Source: Streptomyces dysideae
GTDB lineage: Bacteria > Actinomycetota > Actinomycetes > Streptomycetales > Streptomycetaceae
Assembly (NCBI RefSeq): GCF_001514305.1
Contig: NZ_KQ949084.1
Span: 1-64,000, forward strand
Reading direction: 5' to 3'
DNA: 64,000 nucleotides
A program made the translations under genes and the position numbers. A model generated the notes under the pieces. It was given only the letters and a program-made list of their open reading frames with translations. It was not told the DNA's origin and ran no database searches. Numbering within the stretch: the stretch's first letter is position 1; each line of letters starts with the position of its first letter. Of the stretch, positions 9,991 through 18,703 are shown in pieces.

Positions 9991-10157
9991 AGCGACGCGA
10001 TCCCGGCCCGTGACCTGCTCTTCCTGCTCATCGCGCTGGCCAACTGGGCCGACGTCGTCCCGCAGGTGAAGCGCACGTGGCGGGTGGCGAGGACACCGAC
10101 CACGAGCGCCTGCGCGCCTCGGTCAGGGAGGCGGCGCGGCGGCTCGTCGCACGCTGA
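9985..10157 (+). pseudogene. 3' fragment of a TetR-type regulator
   Basis: The frame encoding ARDLLFLLIALANWADVVPQ resembles the C-terminal ligand-binding domain of TetR regulators. After a one-base slip near 10085 it continues as EDTDHERLRASVREAARRLV to a TGA at 10155. The DNA-binding domain is absent. It abuts the truncated 5' end of the MFS remnant, as expected if one deletion removed the intergenic region and both 5' ends of a divergent TetR/MFS pair. Confidence 0.4.
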
Positions 10158-10217
10158 GCGCAGGAAGTGTGGGAGCCGACCGCCCGTAGTGGGGGCGGCC
10201 GCCCGTTGAACGATCCG

Positions 10218-10337
10218 GGACCGCTGTATGGTTCCGGCCCCGGACCGCCAGTTGGTTCCGACCCGGGACCGCCAGTTGGTTCCGACCCGGGACCGTCAGT
10301 TGACTCCGGTCCCGGACCGCTAATTCGTTCCGATCCG
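10218..10337. repeat. 24-bp tandem repeat, five units
   Basis: Five consecutive 24-bp units begin GGACCG and end near TTCCGACCCG; units 2 and 3 are identical and units 1, 4 and 5 have diverged. The last unit overlaps the stop codon of the minus-strand gene at 10320. On the minus strand, one frame away from that gene, the units would encode an eight-residue GSEPTGGP repeat. Confidence 0.75.
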
Positions 10338-13300
10338 CGCCAGCAGGTCCACGATCCGCGCCTGCACCTCACCACTGGTGGACCGTTCCGCGAGGAACAG
10401 CACCGTCTCGCCCGACGCCAGCCGCGGCAGGTCGGCCTGGTCGACGGCGGCGGTGTAGACGACGAGCGGGGTGCGATTGAGCTGGCCGTTAGCGCGCAGC
10501 CAGTCGACGATCCCGGCCCGGCGCCGGTGCACCTGCAGCAGGTCCATCACCACGAGGTTCGGCCGGAACTGCCCGGCGAGCGTCACCGCGTCGGCGTCAC
10601 TCGCGGCCCGCGCCACCTGCATCCCACGCCGCTCCAGCGTCGCGGTCAGCGCCAGCGCGATCTCCGCGTGCTCCTCGATCAGCAGGACACGCGGCGGATG
10701 CTGCTCGCTGTCCCGTGGCGCGAGCGCCTTCAGCAGAACGGCGGGATCGGCGCCGTACGCCGCCTCCCGCGAGGCCTGTCCGAGCCCCGCCGTCACCATC
10801 ACCGGCACCGAGGCCGCGACGGCGGCCTGCCGCAGCGACTGCAGCGCGGTCCGCGTGATCGGCCCGGTCAGCGGATCGACGAACAGCGCGGCCGGGAAGG
10901 CGGCGATCTGCGCGTCGACCTCCTCCCGCGAGTGCACGATGACCGGCCGGTAGCCGCGATCGCTGAGCGCCTGCTGCGTGGTCACGTCCGGCGCGGGCCA
11001 CACCAGCAGCCGCCGCGGGTTGTCCAGCGGCTCCGGCGGCAGCTCGTCGTCCATCGGCTGCGGGCGCGGGGTGTCGGCGATCTCGACGGCGCCGCCGGGA
11101 CCGTCCAGCGGTTCGGGCCCCTCGGCGGCGTTCTCGTCCGGTGCGCCTATGGCGTACGACCGTCCGGCGCCCTCGGTCATCGGCGCCAGCCGCGACTGCC
11201 CGGCCAGCGACGGCTGAGGCTGCGACGGCTGGGGCTGGGGCTGCGGCGGCGCCGCGGGGGCGGGCTGCTCGGCGGGCGGATGCGGCCGGGCAGCCTGCTC
11301 CGCCCCCGAGCCCTGCCGGGTGGCCGGGTCGGGGGGCGTGCCCAGCTTGCGGCGACGCCCGCCACTCGTCTGATGCGGGGGAGGCGTGGCCGACGCCTGA
11401 CCCGGATGCTGCACCTGCGCCGCCTGCCGCGTGAACGGCACCCCCTGCCCCAACGTCCGCACACTGATCGCCCGGCCCTGCGTCGAGTTCGGGTCGACGG
11501 GCACGGCCGCCTCAGCCGGGAGCGGCTGGGCAGCGCGCTGCTGGGCGGCCGCCGCGGCCTCGGCCGACAGCGGGGTGCCCGGGGCGGGCGTGCCCTGCCC
11601 GGGCTGCGGGGCCGGTGCGGGCTGGGGGGTGTTCGGATGCGGTGGTACGGGGGTGGCGGCGCCGTTCGGCGGTACGGCTGTCCCGGCGCCGGAGGTGTCG
11701 TTGGCCGCGGGCCACGGCCGCGGGGCCGGGGTGCCCTGCGCGGGGGTGCCCGGAGCGCCCGGGGCCGCGTCGGCGGGGAGCGGCTGCGGGGCGGGAGCCT
11801 GGGCGGGCAGGCCTGCCTGGGAGGCGCCCGTGGCCTGCGCCTGTGCCTGGCCCGTCTGCTGTGTGGGAACGGCCTGCGCGGGAACGGCCTGCGCCGGGAC
11901 AATCTGTCCGGGAGCCGTCGGCACGGAAACCGGTTGCCCTTGGGAGGGCATTACGGCAACCGGTTGCCCGGGCACGGCCATCTGGATGCCCTGCTCCACG
12001 GTCCCCTGCGGGGGCACGCCTTGGGCGCCCGCGGCCTCCACCGGCGCGCCGCCCGGCACACCGGTCTCCCCGGCCGCCTCCTGCGCGGGCTGGCCCACGG
12101 CTCGTCGGCGTCGGCCGGTGGGTGCGCTCGTGGGATGCGGCTGCGGCGGGGTGTGGTCGTCGGCCTGGTCCGGCGGCACGGCATCGTGCCGGCCATCGTC
12201 GAAGGGGACGGCCTGAGCCGGAACGGGAACGGGAACGGGTGCCGGAGCCGCAGCGGGAGCGGGAGCAGACATCGGAGCCGGTGCGGGCGTCTGCGTCGGC
12301 CCGTCCGGGGCAGCCACGTCGGCGACGGGCTCGACCGTCCGGTCCGCGTCGGCAGGCGGCAGGGCGAACACCGTACGGGGCGCCGCCTCCTGAGCCGCGC
12401 TGCGCTCGTTCGCGGCGGCCAGCGCACGGCGGCGCCGCCCGGTCGGCTGCTGCGGGTTCTCGGCGGCCGAGGCGGCTGAGGTGGCAGAGGCGGCTGGGGC
12501 GGCCGTGGGCTGACCCGCCGCGGGCAGCGCGGGCGGCAGGGCGTGCTGCTCCCCGCCGTCGCGCCGGGCCCGCCGTCCACCGGGCGCGGGCACGCCCTGG
12601 GGCGGCACGGTCCCGCCGAGCCCCGTCCCGACGGCCGCGGTCCCGGCGGCATGCTCGGCGGCCGTCATGACGGCGCCCTCGGCGACGTCGTCCCCGCCAC
12701 CGCCACCGCCACCGCCACCGCCACTGTCACCGCTGCCGAGTTCGGCCGGCCGTCCACGCCGCCGCCCGGTACCGCCCGACGCCTCACCGGCGTCGGCCTG
12801 CACGGGCTCCTGAGCGGGCGCGGCCGCACGCCTCCGGCGCCGCCCGGTGGGCGCGGCACCCTCGGCCTCGGAACCGCCGACAGCCGCGACCTCCGTACCC
12901 GGAACCTCACCCTCAAGGAAGGCGTCCACGGACGAGCGCCGGGCCCGCCGCCGCCCGCCACCGGCGCCGTCGGTCGCGTCGCCGGAGCCGGCCGCCTCCA
13001 GAGCGGCGGGAGCGGCCGGAGCGGCGGAAACGGCCCCCGCCCCACCCCCGATCGGCACTTCGAGGACGTACGCGCTGCCGCTCATCCCCGGCACTTCGTG
13101 CGTCTGCAGCACACCACCGTGGGCGCGTACGATCCCGCGCACGATCGGCTGGTGCACGGGGTCTCCCCCGGCGTACGGCCCGCGCACCTCGATCCGTACG
13201 CCCTCACCGCGCTGAGCTGCGGCGACGACCACGGTGTTGTCCATGTAACCGCCCGCGGACACGGGCGAGTTGCCGGTCGCGTCGACTCCCGCCACGTCGG

Positions 13301-14699
13301 CGATGAGATGCGCGAGCGCGGTCGACAGGCGCTGCGGGTCGACCTCGGCCTCGATGGGCGGCGCGTGCACGGCGAACTGGACCCGCCCCGGCCCGATGAG
13401 CTCGACGGCCCCCTCGACACCGGCGGCGACGACGGCGTCGAGCATCACCTTCGTACGCGAGACGGTTTCCGCCCCCGTGTCGAGGCGCTGATAGCCGAGG
13501 ACGTTGTCGATGAGGGTCGTGATCCGCGAGTACCCGGCCGACAGGTGGTGCAGGACCTGGTTGGCCTCGGGCCACAGCTGCCCGGCGTCGTCGGCGGCGA
13601 GGGCCGACAGGTCACGCCGCAGCTCGTCGAGCGGCCCGCGCAGGGACTGCCCGAGCAGCGTGAGGAGCTGCTCGTGCCGCCCGGCGAGGGCCTCGAACCG
13701 GTCCTTCTCCCGTTCCCCGAGGGCCGCGTACCGCTCCTCACCGGCGGCGAGCTCCTCCTCGTGCCGCTCCTGGAGCTCCTCGACCTCGGTGACATGCTTC
13801 TGCCGCAGCGCGGTGAGTTCGGAGGCGTGCTCCTCGGAGAGCCGCTCCAGCTCCTCCTCGTGACGCTTGTCGGCGGTGGCCTTCTCCTCGGCGAGGCTGT
13901 CGTACGGCCGCCGGTCGGTGAAGGTCATCACGGCGCCGACGAGCTGGTCGCCGTCGCGCACGGGCGCGGTCGTCAGGTCGACCGGCAGCTTGTCGCCGTT
14001 CTTGGCGAACAGCACCTGCCCGCGCACCCGGTGCTTGCGCCCCGAGCGCAGGGTGTCGGCGAGCGGGGACTCCTCGTACGGGAAGGGCGTGCCGTCCGGA
14101 CGGGAGTGCAGCACGAGGTCGTGCAGCTCGCGCCCGCCCAGGTCACTGGCCCGATACCCCAGTATCTGAGCGGCGGCCGGGTTGACGAGCACGATCCGCC
14201 CGTCGGTGTCGGTCCCGACCACACCCTCGGAGGCGGCCCGCAGGATCATCTCGGTCTGCCGCTGCGAACGGGCCAGCTCGGCCTCGGTGTCCACGGTGCC
14301 GGTCAGGTCCCGTACGACCAGCATCAGCAGCTCGTCGCTGCTGTAGCCGTAATTGTCGTAGGCCTGCTGACCGTTCTCGAGATTCGCGGACGTGACCTCG
14401 ACCGGGAACTCGGTCCCGTCGGTCCGCCGGGCGATCATCCGGGTCGGCTTGGTCCGGCCCCGCGGGTCCATGTGATCGGGCCGCCGCATCGAACCCGGAA
14501 TGAGCTTGGAGTCGAAATGCGGCAGCAGATCAAGAAGCCCCCGCCCCACCAGAGCGGTCCCCGGCGTCTCGAAGGCCTCCAGGGCGATGGTGTTGGCGTT
14601 GACGACGGTCCCGTTGGCGTTGACCAGTACCAACGCATCGGGAAGCGCGTCGAGTATGGCTGCGAGGCGAGCAGCGCCTCGGGATGGCCTGCTGCTCAC
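10320..14699 (-). CDS. Large PAS / degenerate histidine kinase / receiver-domain regulatory protein
   Basis: A 1459-residue cytoplasmic protein; the GTG at 14699 has GGGAGGA eight bases upstream. Order: PAS 1 (about 10-125), PAS 2 (about 150-265), a charged coiled coil (about 270-345), a kinase-like core (about 345-550), a Pro/Ala/Gln-rich disordered linker (about 555-1230), a first receiver-like fold (about 1235-1335) and a C-terminal receiver (about 1340-1455) with the phospho-acceptor aspartate in NLVVMDLL. The kinase H-box reads LTLLGQSLRGPLDEL without the phospho-histidine, and the ATP-binding N and G boxes are degenerate (HLIADV, GPYAGGDP). It is therefore likely a scaffold or pseudokinase. 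Streptomyces has related giant osmo-signalling sensors (OsaA type), but I do not claim orthology. Confidence 0.8.
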   Translation of the reverse strand: MSSRPSRGAARLAAILDALPDALVLVNANGTVVNANTIALEAFETPGTALVGRGLLDLLPHFDSKLIPGSMRRPDHMDPRGRTKPTRMIARRTDGTEFPVEVTSANLENGQQAYDNYGYSSDELLMLVVRDLTGTVDTEAELARSQRQTEMILRAASEGVVGTDTDGRIVLVNPAAAQILGYRASDLGGRELHDLVLHSRPDGTPFPYEESPLADTLRSGRKHRVRGQVLFAKNGDKLPVDLTTAPVRDGDQLVGAVMTFTDRRPYDSLAEEKATADKRHEEELERLSEEHASELTALRQKHVTEVEELQERHEEELAAGEERYAALGEREKDRFEALAGRHEQLLTLLGQSLRGPLDELRRDLSALAADDAGQLWPEANQVLHHLSAGYSRITTLIDNVLGYQRLDTGAETVSRTKVMLDAVVAAGVEGAVELIGPGRVQFAVHAPPIEAEVDPQRLSTALAHLIADVAGVDATGNSPVSAGGYMDNTVVVAAAQRGEGVRIEVRGPYAGGDPVHQPIVRGIVRAHGGVLQTHEVPGMSGSAYVLEVPIGGGAGAVSAAPAAPAALEAAGSGDATDGAGGGRRRARRSSVDAFLEGEVPGTEVAAVGGSEAEGAAPTGRRRRRAAAPAQEPVQADAGEASGGTGRRRGRPAELGSGDSGGGGGGGGGGDDVAEGAVMTAAEHAAGTAAVGTGLGGTVPPQGVPAPGGRRARRDGGEQHALPPALPAAGQPTAAPAASATSAASAAENPQQPTGRRRRALAAANERSAAQEAAPRTVFALPPADADRTVEPVADVAAPDGPTQTPAPAPMSAPAPAAAPAPVPVPVPAQAVPFDDGRHDAVPPDQADDHTPPQPHPTSAPTGRRRRAVGQPAQEAAGETGVPGGAPVEAAGAQGVPPQGTVEQGIQMAVPGQPVAVMPSQGQPVSVPTAPGQIVPAQAVPAQAVPTQQTGQAQAQATGASQAGLPAQAPAPQPLPADAAPGAPGTPAQGTPAPRPWPAANDTSGAGTAVPPNGAATPVPPHPNTPQPAPAPQPGQGTPAPGTPLSAEAAAAAQQRAAQPLPAEAAVPVDPNSTQGRAISVRTLGQGVPFTRQAAQVQHPGQASATPPPHQTSGGRRRKLGTPPDPATRQGSGAEQAARPHPPAEQPAPAAPPQPQPQPSQPQPSLAGQSRLAPMTEGAGRSYAIGAPDENAAEGPEPLDGPGGAVEIADTPRPQPMDDELPPEPLDNPRRLLVWPAPDVTTQQALSDRGYRPVIVHSREEVDAQIAAFPAALFVDPLTGPITRTALQSLRQAAVAASVPVMVTAGLGQASREAAYGADPAVLLKALAPRDSEQHPPRVLLIEEHAEIALALTATLERRGMQVARAASDADAVTLAGQFRPNLVVMDLLQVHRRRAGIVDWLRANGQLNRTPLVVYTAAVDQADLPRLASGETVLFLAERSTSGEVQARIVDLLARIGTN

Positions 14700-14970
14700 G
14701 AGACGCTTCCTCCCTGTTACCGCACCTTCCGGACCGCTCGGGCCATCTTGCCAACCGGCCCGCAGCGTGTCACGCGAGGGAGTCTAAGGGCTGAGGTTGC
14801 GCTCGCGACGCCGGATGAGAGGGAGGTCGCACGACGAAGTGATGCAGAACGTATGACCGCGTCTTACGGCTTCGCGAGACCTCCGCGACACTTTTACGGC
14901 CCCGATGTCTCCCCCGCGAGCCGCCTGTACGACCGCTCACCAGCCTCGTTGCCGGAGCTCGCGCCTCTCC

Positions 14971-15489
14971 TCAGGACCATCCTCGCGGCCGTAGATCGGG
15001 CAGCAGCGGCACGAGCCGGTCCCACCGGGCGATCCGGCATCCGTCCCCCCGGTCGAACGTGGCATCGACGGGCCGCCCGACCCAGGTCCCGGTGACATGG
15101 GCGGTGGCCGGCCCGCCGTACTGCATGGTGCACATGCTGCCTCGCGGTACGGGAGCGAAGGCGTTCCTGCCCCACTCGGTCCCCCGGTCGAGCGCGGCGC
15201 ACGCCCCACCGACGTCGGGGTGGCTGCCCCCGCCCGGGTGGCAGTACAGCTCGAACGTCCCGTCGGCGCCATCGCCGGCCTTCCGCACGGTGACGGTGAG
15301 GTGGTCGCCGGACGGCGGCGCGAGGCGGAGGGGCGTGAGGCCGAGGGGGGCGGCCTGGGCGTAGGCGACGCCGTGCGCGAGGCCGGGTGCGACGGAGGAG
15401 CAGACGACGCCGGCGAGGACGACGAACCGCCGAAGGCGACGGGCGCGGGGGATACGGGCGGTGCGAGTGGAACGGGTGACCTGCAACAT
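14971..15489 (-). CDS. SSI-family (Streptomyces subtilisin inhibitor-like) secreted protein
   Basis: A 172-residue protein from ATG at 15489. Residues 1-45 form a long, arginine-rich signal peptide (twin arginines before the hydrophobic core) ending near AYAQAAP. The mature part matches SSI: LYCHPGGGSHPDVGGACAAL gives the first disulfide, SMCTMQYGG gives the reactive-site cysteine with methionine at the P1 position, and VTGTWVGRPVDATFDRGDGC gives the last cysteine. The C-terminal NxCE pattern of classical SSI is altered. It should inhibit extracellular subtilisin-like proteases. A 12-bp triple repeat (about 15567-15600) lies upstream of the start. Confidence 0.82.
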   Translation of the reverse strand: MLQVTRSTRTARIPRARRLRRFVVLAGVVCSSVAPGLAHGVAYAQAAPLGLTPLRLAPPSGDHLTVTVRKAGDGADGTFELYCHPGGGSHPDVGGACAALDRGTEWGRNAFAPVPRGSMCTMQYGGPATAHVTGTWVGRPVDATFDRGDGCRIARWDRLVPLLPDLRPRGWS

Positions 15490-15739
15490 GACCTGACTAA
15501 CGCCGCGGCCCACCGGATGTTGCGCGCGGGCCCGCCCCACTGCGGCGACCCACCTGAAGGCCGGCTCGAGGGCCGGCTCGAGGGCCGGCTCGCAGTCCGG
15601 CTTCAAGATCGGCGACGCCCGAGGAAGGGCTTTGCCCTGCGGCCCGCCTGCCTAGTACCGTAGAGGCCGATTGGTGACACCCCGCTCGACTGTGTCATCA
15701 TCTGCACGCACCACTCGCGCTCGCGCGGGCGGTTGTGCT

Positions 15740-15830
15740 GGAGGCGTCGCCTAGTCCGGTCTATGGCGCCGCACTGCTAATGCGGTTTGGGTCTTAAAGC
15801 CCATCGAGGGTTCAAATCCCTCCGCCTCCG
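15740..15830 (+). tRNA. tRNA-Ser (GCT)
   Basis: The acceptor stem GGAGGCG (15740-15746) pairs with CGCCTCC (15823-15829), with discriminator G. The anticodon stem CCGCA/TGCGG encloses CTGCTAA, giving anticodon GCT. A long variable arm (GGGTCTTAAAGCCC) is typical of tRNA-Ser, and the T loop is GGTTCAAATCC. No CCA is encoded. Confidence 0.96.
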
Positions 15831-15839
15831 CGCGATCAC

Positions 15840-15876
15840 CGAAGCCCCGGTCACCCGACCGGGGCTTCGGTGTTTT
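15840..15876 (+). terminator. Terminator of tRNA-Ser
   Basis: A 13-bp stem (15840-15852 with 15857-15869) closed by ACCC and followed by GTGTTTT. Confidence 0.85.
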
Positions 15877-16028
15877 GGCGGTGCTGGCAGCGGTGGCCGT
15901 GAGGGCCGTTTCTGCAGGTCACAAGGGGTATGGGAAACGGATTTCACATGGCGGCGGCAGTCATGTAATGTTCTTCCTGTCGCCGCGAGCGGGCCAGAAG
16001 GGCCGGGAGCGGCGGGAAAGCAAGACAA

Positions 16029-16101
16029 GCACTCGTAGCTTAACGGATAGAGCATCTGACTACGGATCAGAAGGTTGCAGGTTCGAATCCTGCCGAGTGC
16101 A
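16029..16101 (+). tRNA. tRNA-Arg (ACG), integration target
   Basis: The acceptor GCACTCG (16029-16035) pairs with CGAGTGC (16094-16100), with discriminator A. The anticodon stem TCTGA/TCAGA encloses CTACGGA, giving anticodon ACG. The T arm is GCAGGTTCGAATCCTGC. The gene is intact. Its 3' part from the anticodon loop onward is repeated at 36153 and 45002, so it has been used as attachment site and reconstituted by each incoming element. Confidence 0.96.
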
Positions 16102-16102
16102 C
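16060..16102 (+). repeat. Attachment site copy 1 (left end of element 1)
   Basis: A 43-bp identity with 36153-36195 (45 bp with 45002-45046 when extended by one base on each side). It starts in the anticodon loop (CTACGGATCAG) and ends two bases past the acceptor stem, the usual core for tRNA-targeting tyrosine integrases. Confidence 0.92.
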
Positions 16103-16108
16103 AGCAGA

Positions 16109-16149
16109 CCAGAGGCCCTGTGGAGTGATCCACAGGGCCTCTGGCTTTT
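16109..16149 (+). terminator. Terminator of tRNA-Arg, supplied by element 1
   Basis: A perfect 15-bp stem (16109-16123 with 16130-16144) followed by CTTTTG. Attachment copies 2 and 3 are also followed by GC-rich hairpins, so each element brings its own terminator for the shared tRNA. Confidence 0.85.
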
Positions 16150-16152
16150 GCG

Positions 16153-16175
16153 TTGACGGCAGTGTTTGACGGCAA
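16153..16175 (+). promoter_or_regulatory. Probable integrase arm-type sites, left end of element 1
   Basis: TTGACGGCA occurs twice with a 13-base period (16153 and 16166), 51 bases inside the attachment core. The same word pair recurs at 36046-36067 near the other end and is absent from the other elements' ends. From 16176 to 16419 I see no gene. Confidence 0.6.
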
Positions 16176-16419
16176 CCCTGGATCGCACGGTGACAGGGCA
16201 AGCGCTTCGGACCGTCGCCTTTCGTCCCATCTGTTGCCATCACCTCTCTCATTCCGATAGAACCCGATACGCGCGGATCATCATGGCCTGGCCGCTGCTG
16301 AAGGTGGCGTGCGCACGTCGTCCTTCTGGCGGATGCCTCGGCTGGACGGCAGTCCCGCACCCCCGGTGGGGCTCCCGGGGATCGATCATGTGAACCAGGG
16401 GGGTATCACCGCATTGGCA

Positions 16420-17229
16420 ATGACTAGAGGTGAAAAGGGATGGTTCAGCGGCGTAAGCGCTTTGGCCGTGGTGCTGCTCCTGCTGCTACTCAGCTCTTGT
16501 GGCGACGACTGTGAGGACGTGGCGGCGGCGCCGGGTGCGACGGTCACTGTTACGGCCACTCCGGGCCCGGCTGGGAGTCAGGTCGGGAAGAACGTCGACA
16601 GCGCCTCAGAGCGAGCACGGCAGAGCGGGTTGAGCGTTGCGGTCCACGACGCCAGCAATCAGAACGAGGTCCCAAGCGGGGACTGGACGGTGTGCTTTGA
16701 GAAAGCGACCTTGAGCAAGGTCGACTTCGCTGCCGTGCCCGACGGGGCGCCGTGCCCGAAGAAGGATGGTCGACGCATTCCCTGGCCCAAGATGCCGAAC
16801 GTGAAGGGCACCACGTACGCCAAGGCAGTGGAGAAGCTGGGGGATGCCGTCGGTGAGGTAGCCATCGAGGCCGCCTACGAGGACGAGGCGGCCTACGACA
16901 CGGACAACGAAGATGGTGACTACGCGAACTGGAAGGTGTGCTTCCAGAGCGTCAAGGCTGGGACTGCCCTGCCGTATGAACCAGATGTCACCCTGCACGC
17001 CGTGGAGAAGGGCGAGGCGTGTCCGTCGTCGAAGGGGCTTTACAAGGACCCCACGAACGATCCGGACTACGTCGACCCCGATTACGTCGACCCCGACGAC
17101 GGATGGTCTGAAGACGACAGCAGCAGTGGGGACAGCGGTAGCAGCGAGGAGGACTACTACCCCGGTGATAAGGGTGGATGCCCGCCTGGCGGTTGCTACA
17201 ACCCGTGTCCGCCCGGAGGCTGCCGGTAG
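16420..17229 (+). CDS. PASTA-like domain lipoprotein
   Basis: The ATG at 16420 gives MTRGEKGWFSG, then a hydrophobic run and the lipobox LLSSC; an in-frame GTG at 16390 is a weaker alternative. The mature protein (about 240 aa) has two repeats of the PASTA fold: residues about 60-115 and about 130-195, each ending in a WTVCF or WKVCFQ strand followed by GAPCP or GEACP. The tail is Asp/Ser/Tyr-rich with PDYVDPDYVDP and ends in CPPGGC repeats. PASTA domains bind peptidoglycan-type ligands. As the first gene inside the element it is a likely accessory or surface-exclusion factor. Confidence 0.72.
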   Translation: MTRGEKGWFSGVSALAVVLLLLLLSSCGDDCEDVAAAPGATVTVTATPGPAGSQVGKNVDSASERARQSGLSVAVHDASNQNEVPSGDWTVCFEKATLSKVDFAAVPDGAPCPKKDGRRIPWPKMPNVKGTTYAKAVEKLGDAVGEVAIEAAYEDEAAYDTDNEDGDYANWKVCFQSVKAGTALPYEPDVTLHAVEKGEACPSSKGLYKDPTNDPDYVDPDYVDPDDGWSEDDSSSGDSGSSEEDYYPGDKGGCPPGGCYNPCPPGGCR

Positions 17230-17236
17230 AACGCAA

Positions 17237-17269
17237 GGGCCCGCGCCAATGTTGCTCTGGCGCGGGCCC
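17237..17269 (+). terminator. Terminator of the PASTA lipoprotein gene
   Basis: A 12-bp stem (17237-17248 with 17258-17269), GGGCCCGCGCCA and complement, directly after the stop. It faces the converging integrase gene and may serve both strands. Confidence 0.75.
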
Positions 17270-17294
17270 TCGTAGGCGGAGTGAGCGGTCTTAT

Positions 17295-18521
17295 CTACCT
17301 CAGGGCGTCCCCGACGCGGTCGAATGCCAAGCGCTGGGAGTCGAGTCGCACGAAGGTGTAGATGTCCATGGTCACCCGGATCGAGCTGTGACCAAGAATC
17401 TCCATGATCATGCGGGCGTCGGCACCCTGCTCGTGGAGGAGTGACGCGCAGGTGTGGCGCAGGTCGTGAAAGCGGACCTTGCGGACGTCGGCGCGGGCGC
17501 ACAGCACCTCGAAGGAGCGGTTCAGGTTGCGCGGCTCGATGGGGGTCCCGTTCTTGGTGGTGAAGACGAGGCCGTGGCCCGTGCCCTTCCAGTTCTCCCC
17601 CGCGCCCTTCCGGTCGGCGATCTGCTGTGCGCGCTGGGCCCGGAGCGCGGTCACACACTCGGCGGGCAGGGCCACGCGACGAGCCGAGCGCTGAGTCTTC
17701 GGCGCGACGATCAGCAGTTCACCGCCGACGCGCTGTAGGGCCTGCCGAACGGTGAGCACGCCTTCGTGAAGGTCCACGTCCGACCAGCGCAGCCCCAGCA
17801 GCTCACCGCGCCGGAGGCCGATACGCACCGCCAGTTCGTACGCGGCCCACAGTCGGTTGTCCCGGGCCGCCGCCAGAAGCTGACGCCCCTCCTTGGCGGT
17901 GAGCGGTTCGATCTCGCGCTTGGTTCCCATGCTCAGCTCCACGTTCCGGGCCACGTTGCGGGGCAACTCGTCTTCGCGTACGGCGTGCTGGAGAGCGGCA
18001 CGCAGGATCACCAGAAGGAAGCGCACGGTCCGGTCAGACGGGAGCTTCTTGCAGCACTTCCGGAGGGCACAGCAGCGCCGCTTGTGCTCCGGCCGCTTCT
18101 TGTCCTTGCCCTGCGCGCAGCACTGGCAGGTGACCGCCGTCTTCGCGAGGAAGGCGCGGATGTCGCGAGCGGTGAGCCGGACCAGCTTCTTCTTGCCGAA
18201 CTCCGTGGTGACGTAGTTGCGGACGAGGGATTCGTAGTTGACGTAGGTCGTCCTGCGGACCTTGCCCTTGGCGACGTTCGTCAGCCAGTACGTCAGGTAC
18301 TCGGCGATCGTCATCTTGTTGGTGGCGACCGGCAGGCCGTTGAGGGAGTCGGCCTTGAGCTTGGTCAGCTTCTCGTGCGCCTCGTCCCAGGTCTTGCCGT
18401 AGACGCTGCGCCGCTTGTACGTGCCGTCCGTCGTCAGGACGTACGCACTGCCCTCCCAACGGCCGTCCTTGCGCTGGTAGATGGTGCCCTCGTTGTTGGC
18501 GTTCTTCTTCGACGTGGCCAT
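17295..18521 (-). CDS. int: Tyrosine site-specific integrase of element 1
   Basis: A 408-residue integrase. It has an N-terminal AP2-like arm-binding part (GTIYQRKDGRWEGSAYV), a SAM-like core-binding domain (about 65-175) and a catalytic domain. Catalytic residues: Arg in IGLRRGELLGLRW, His-x-x-Arg in FHDLRHTC, His in ILGHSSIRVT and the nucleophile in MDIYTFVRL. A cysteine-rich insertion (about 130-155: CQCCAQGKDKKRP, CCALRKCCKK) is characteristic of the pSAM2/AICE subgroup and may bind zinc. Its start overlaps the stop of xis (TGATG). It catalyses insertion into tRNA-Arg. Confidence 0.93.
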   Translation of the reverse strand: MATSKKNANNEGTIYQRKDGRWEGSAYVLTTDGTYKRRSVYGKTWDEAHEKLTKLKADSLNGLPVATNKMTIAEYLTYWLTNVAKGKVRRTTYVNYESLVRNYVTTEFGKKKLVRLTARDIRAFLAKTAVTCQCCAQGKDKKRPEHKRRCCALRKCCKKLPSDRTVRFLLVILRAALQHAVREDELPRNVARNVELSMGTKREIEPLTAKEGRQLLAAARDNRLWAAYELAVRIGLRRGELLGLRWSDVDLHEGVLTVRQALQRVGGELLIVAPKTQRSARRVALPAECVTALRAQRAQQIADRKGAGENWKGTGHGLVFTTKNGTPIEPRNLNRSFEVLCARADVRKVRFHDLRHTCASLLHEQGADARMIMEILGHSSIRVTMDIYTFVRLDSQRLAFDRVGDALR

Positions 18522-18703
18522 CAGGCAGCTTCCTGTTCGGTCTGGAGGGATATGTACGCGTGCACGGCGGACTCGCTGATACGGCGGCAGCGGCCGATCT
18601 TGAAGGAGGCGAGTTCGCGCGAGCGGATCAGGTCGTGGACCTTCCAGCGGCTGATGCCGAGACGCTCGGCGACCTGGTCCACGGTGAGCACGGCGGTCGT
18701 CAT
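18521..18703 (-). CDS. xis: Excisionase, MerR-like helix-turn-helix
   Basis: A 60-residue protein. LTVDQVAERLGISRWKVHDL is the winged helix-turn-helix of the excisionase/MerR family, followed by the wing FKIGRCRRISESAV. It lies between rep and int with 4-base overlaps on both sides, the standard rep-xis-int order of AICEs. It should bend DNA at the attachment sites to direct excision. Confidence 0.9.
   Translation of the reverse strand: MTTAVLTVDQVAERLGISRWKVHDLIRSRELASFKIGRCRRISESAVHAYISLQTEQEAA

Noticed and set aside
12543..15095. An 850-residue plus-strand open frame
   Set aside because: Antisense to the N-terminal half of the PAS/pseudokinase gene; no ribosome binding site and no recognisable domain.
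15567..15600. EPAL repeats at the N-terminus of the extended SSI-like frame
   Set aside because: They lie upstream of the signal peptide start at 15489, so they are a 12-bp DNA repeat and not part of the protein.
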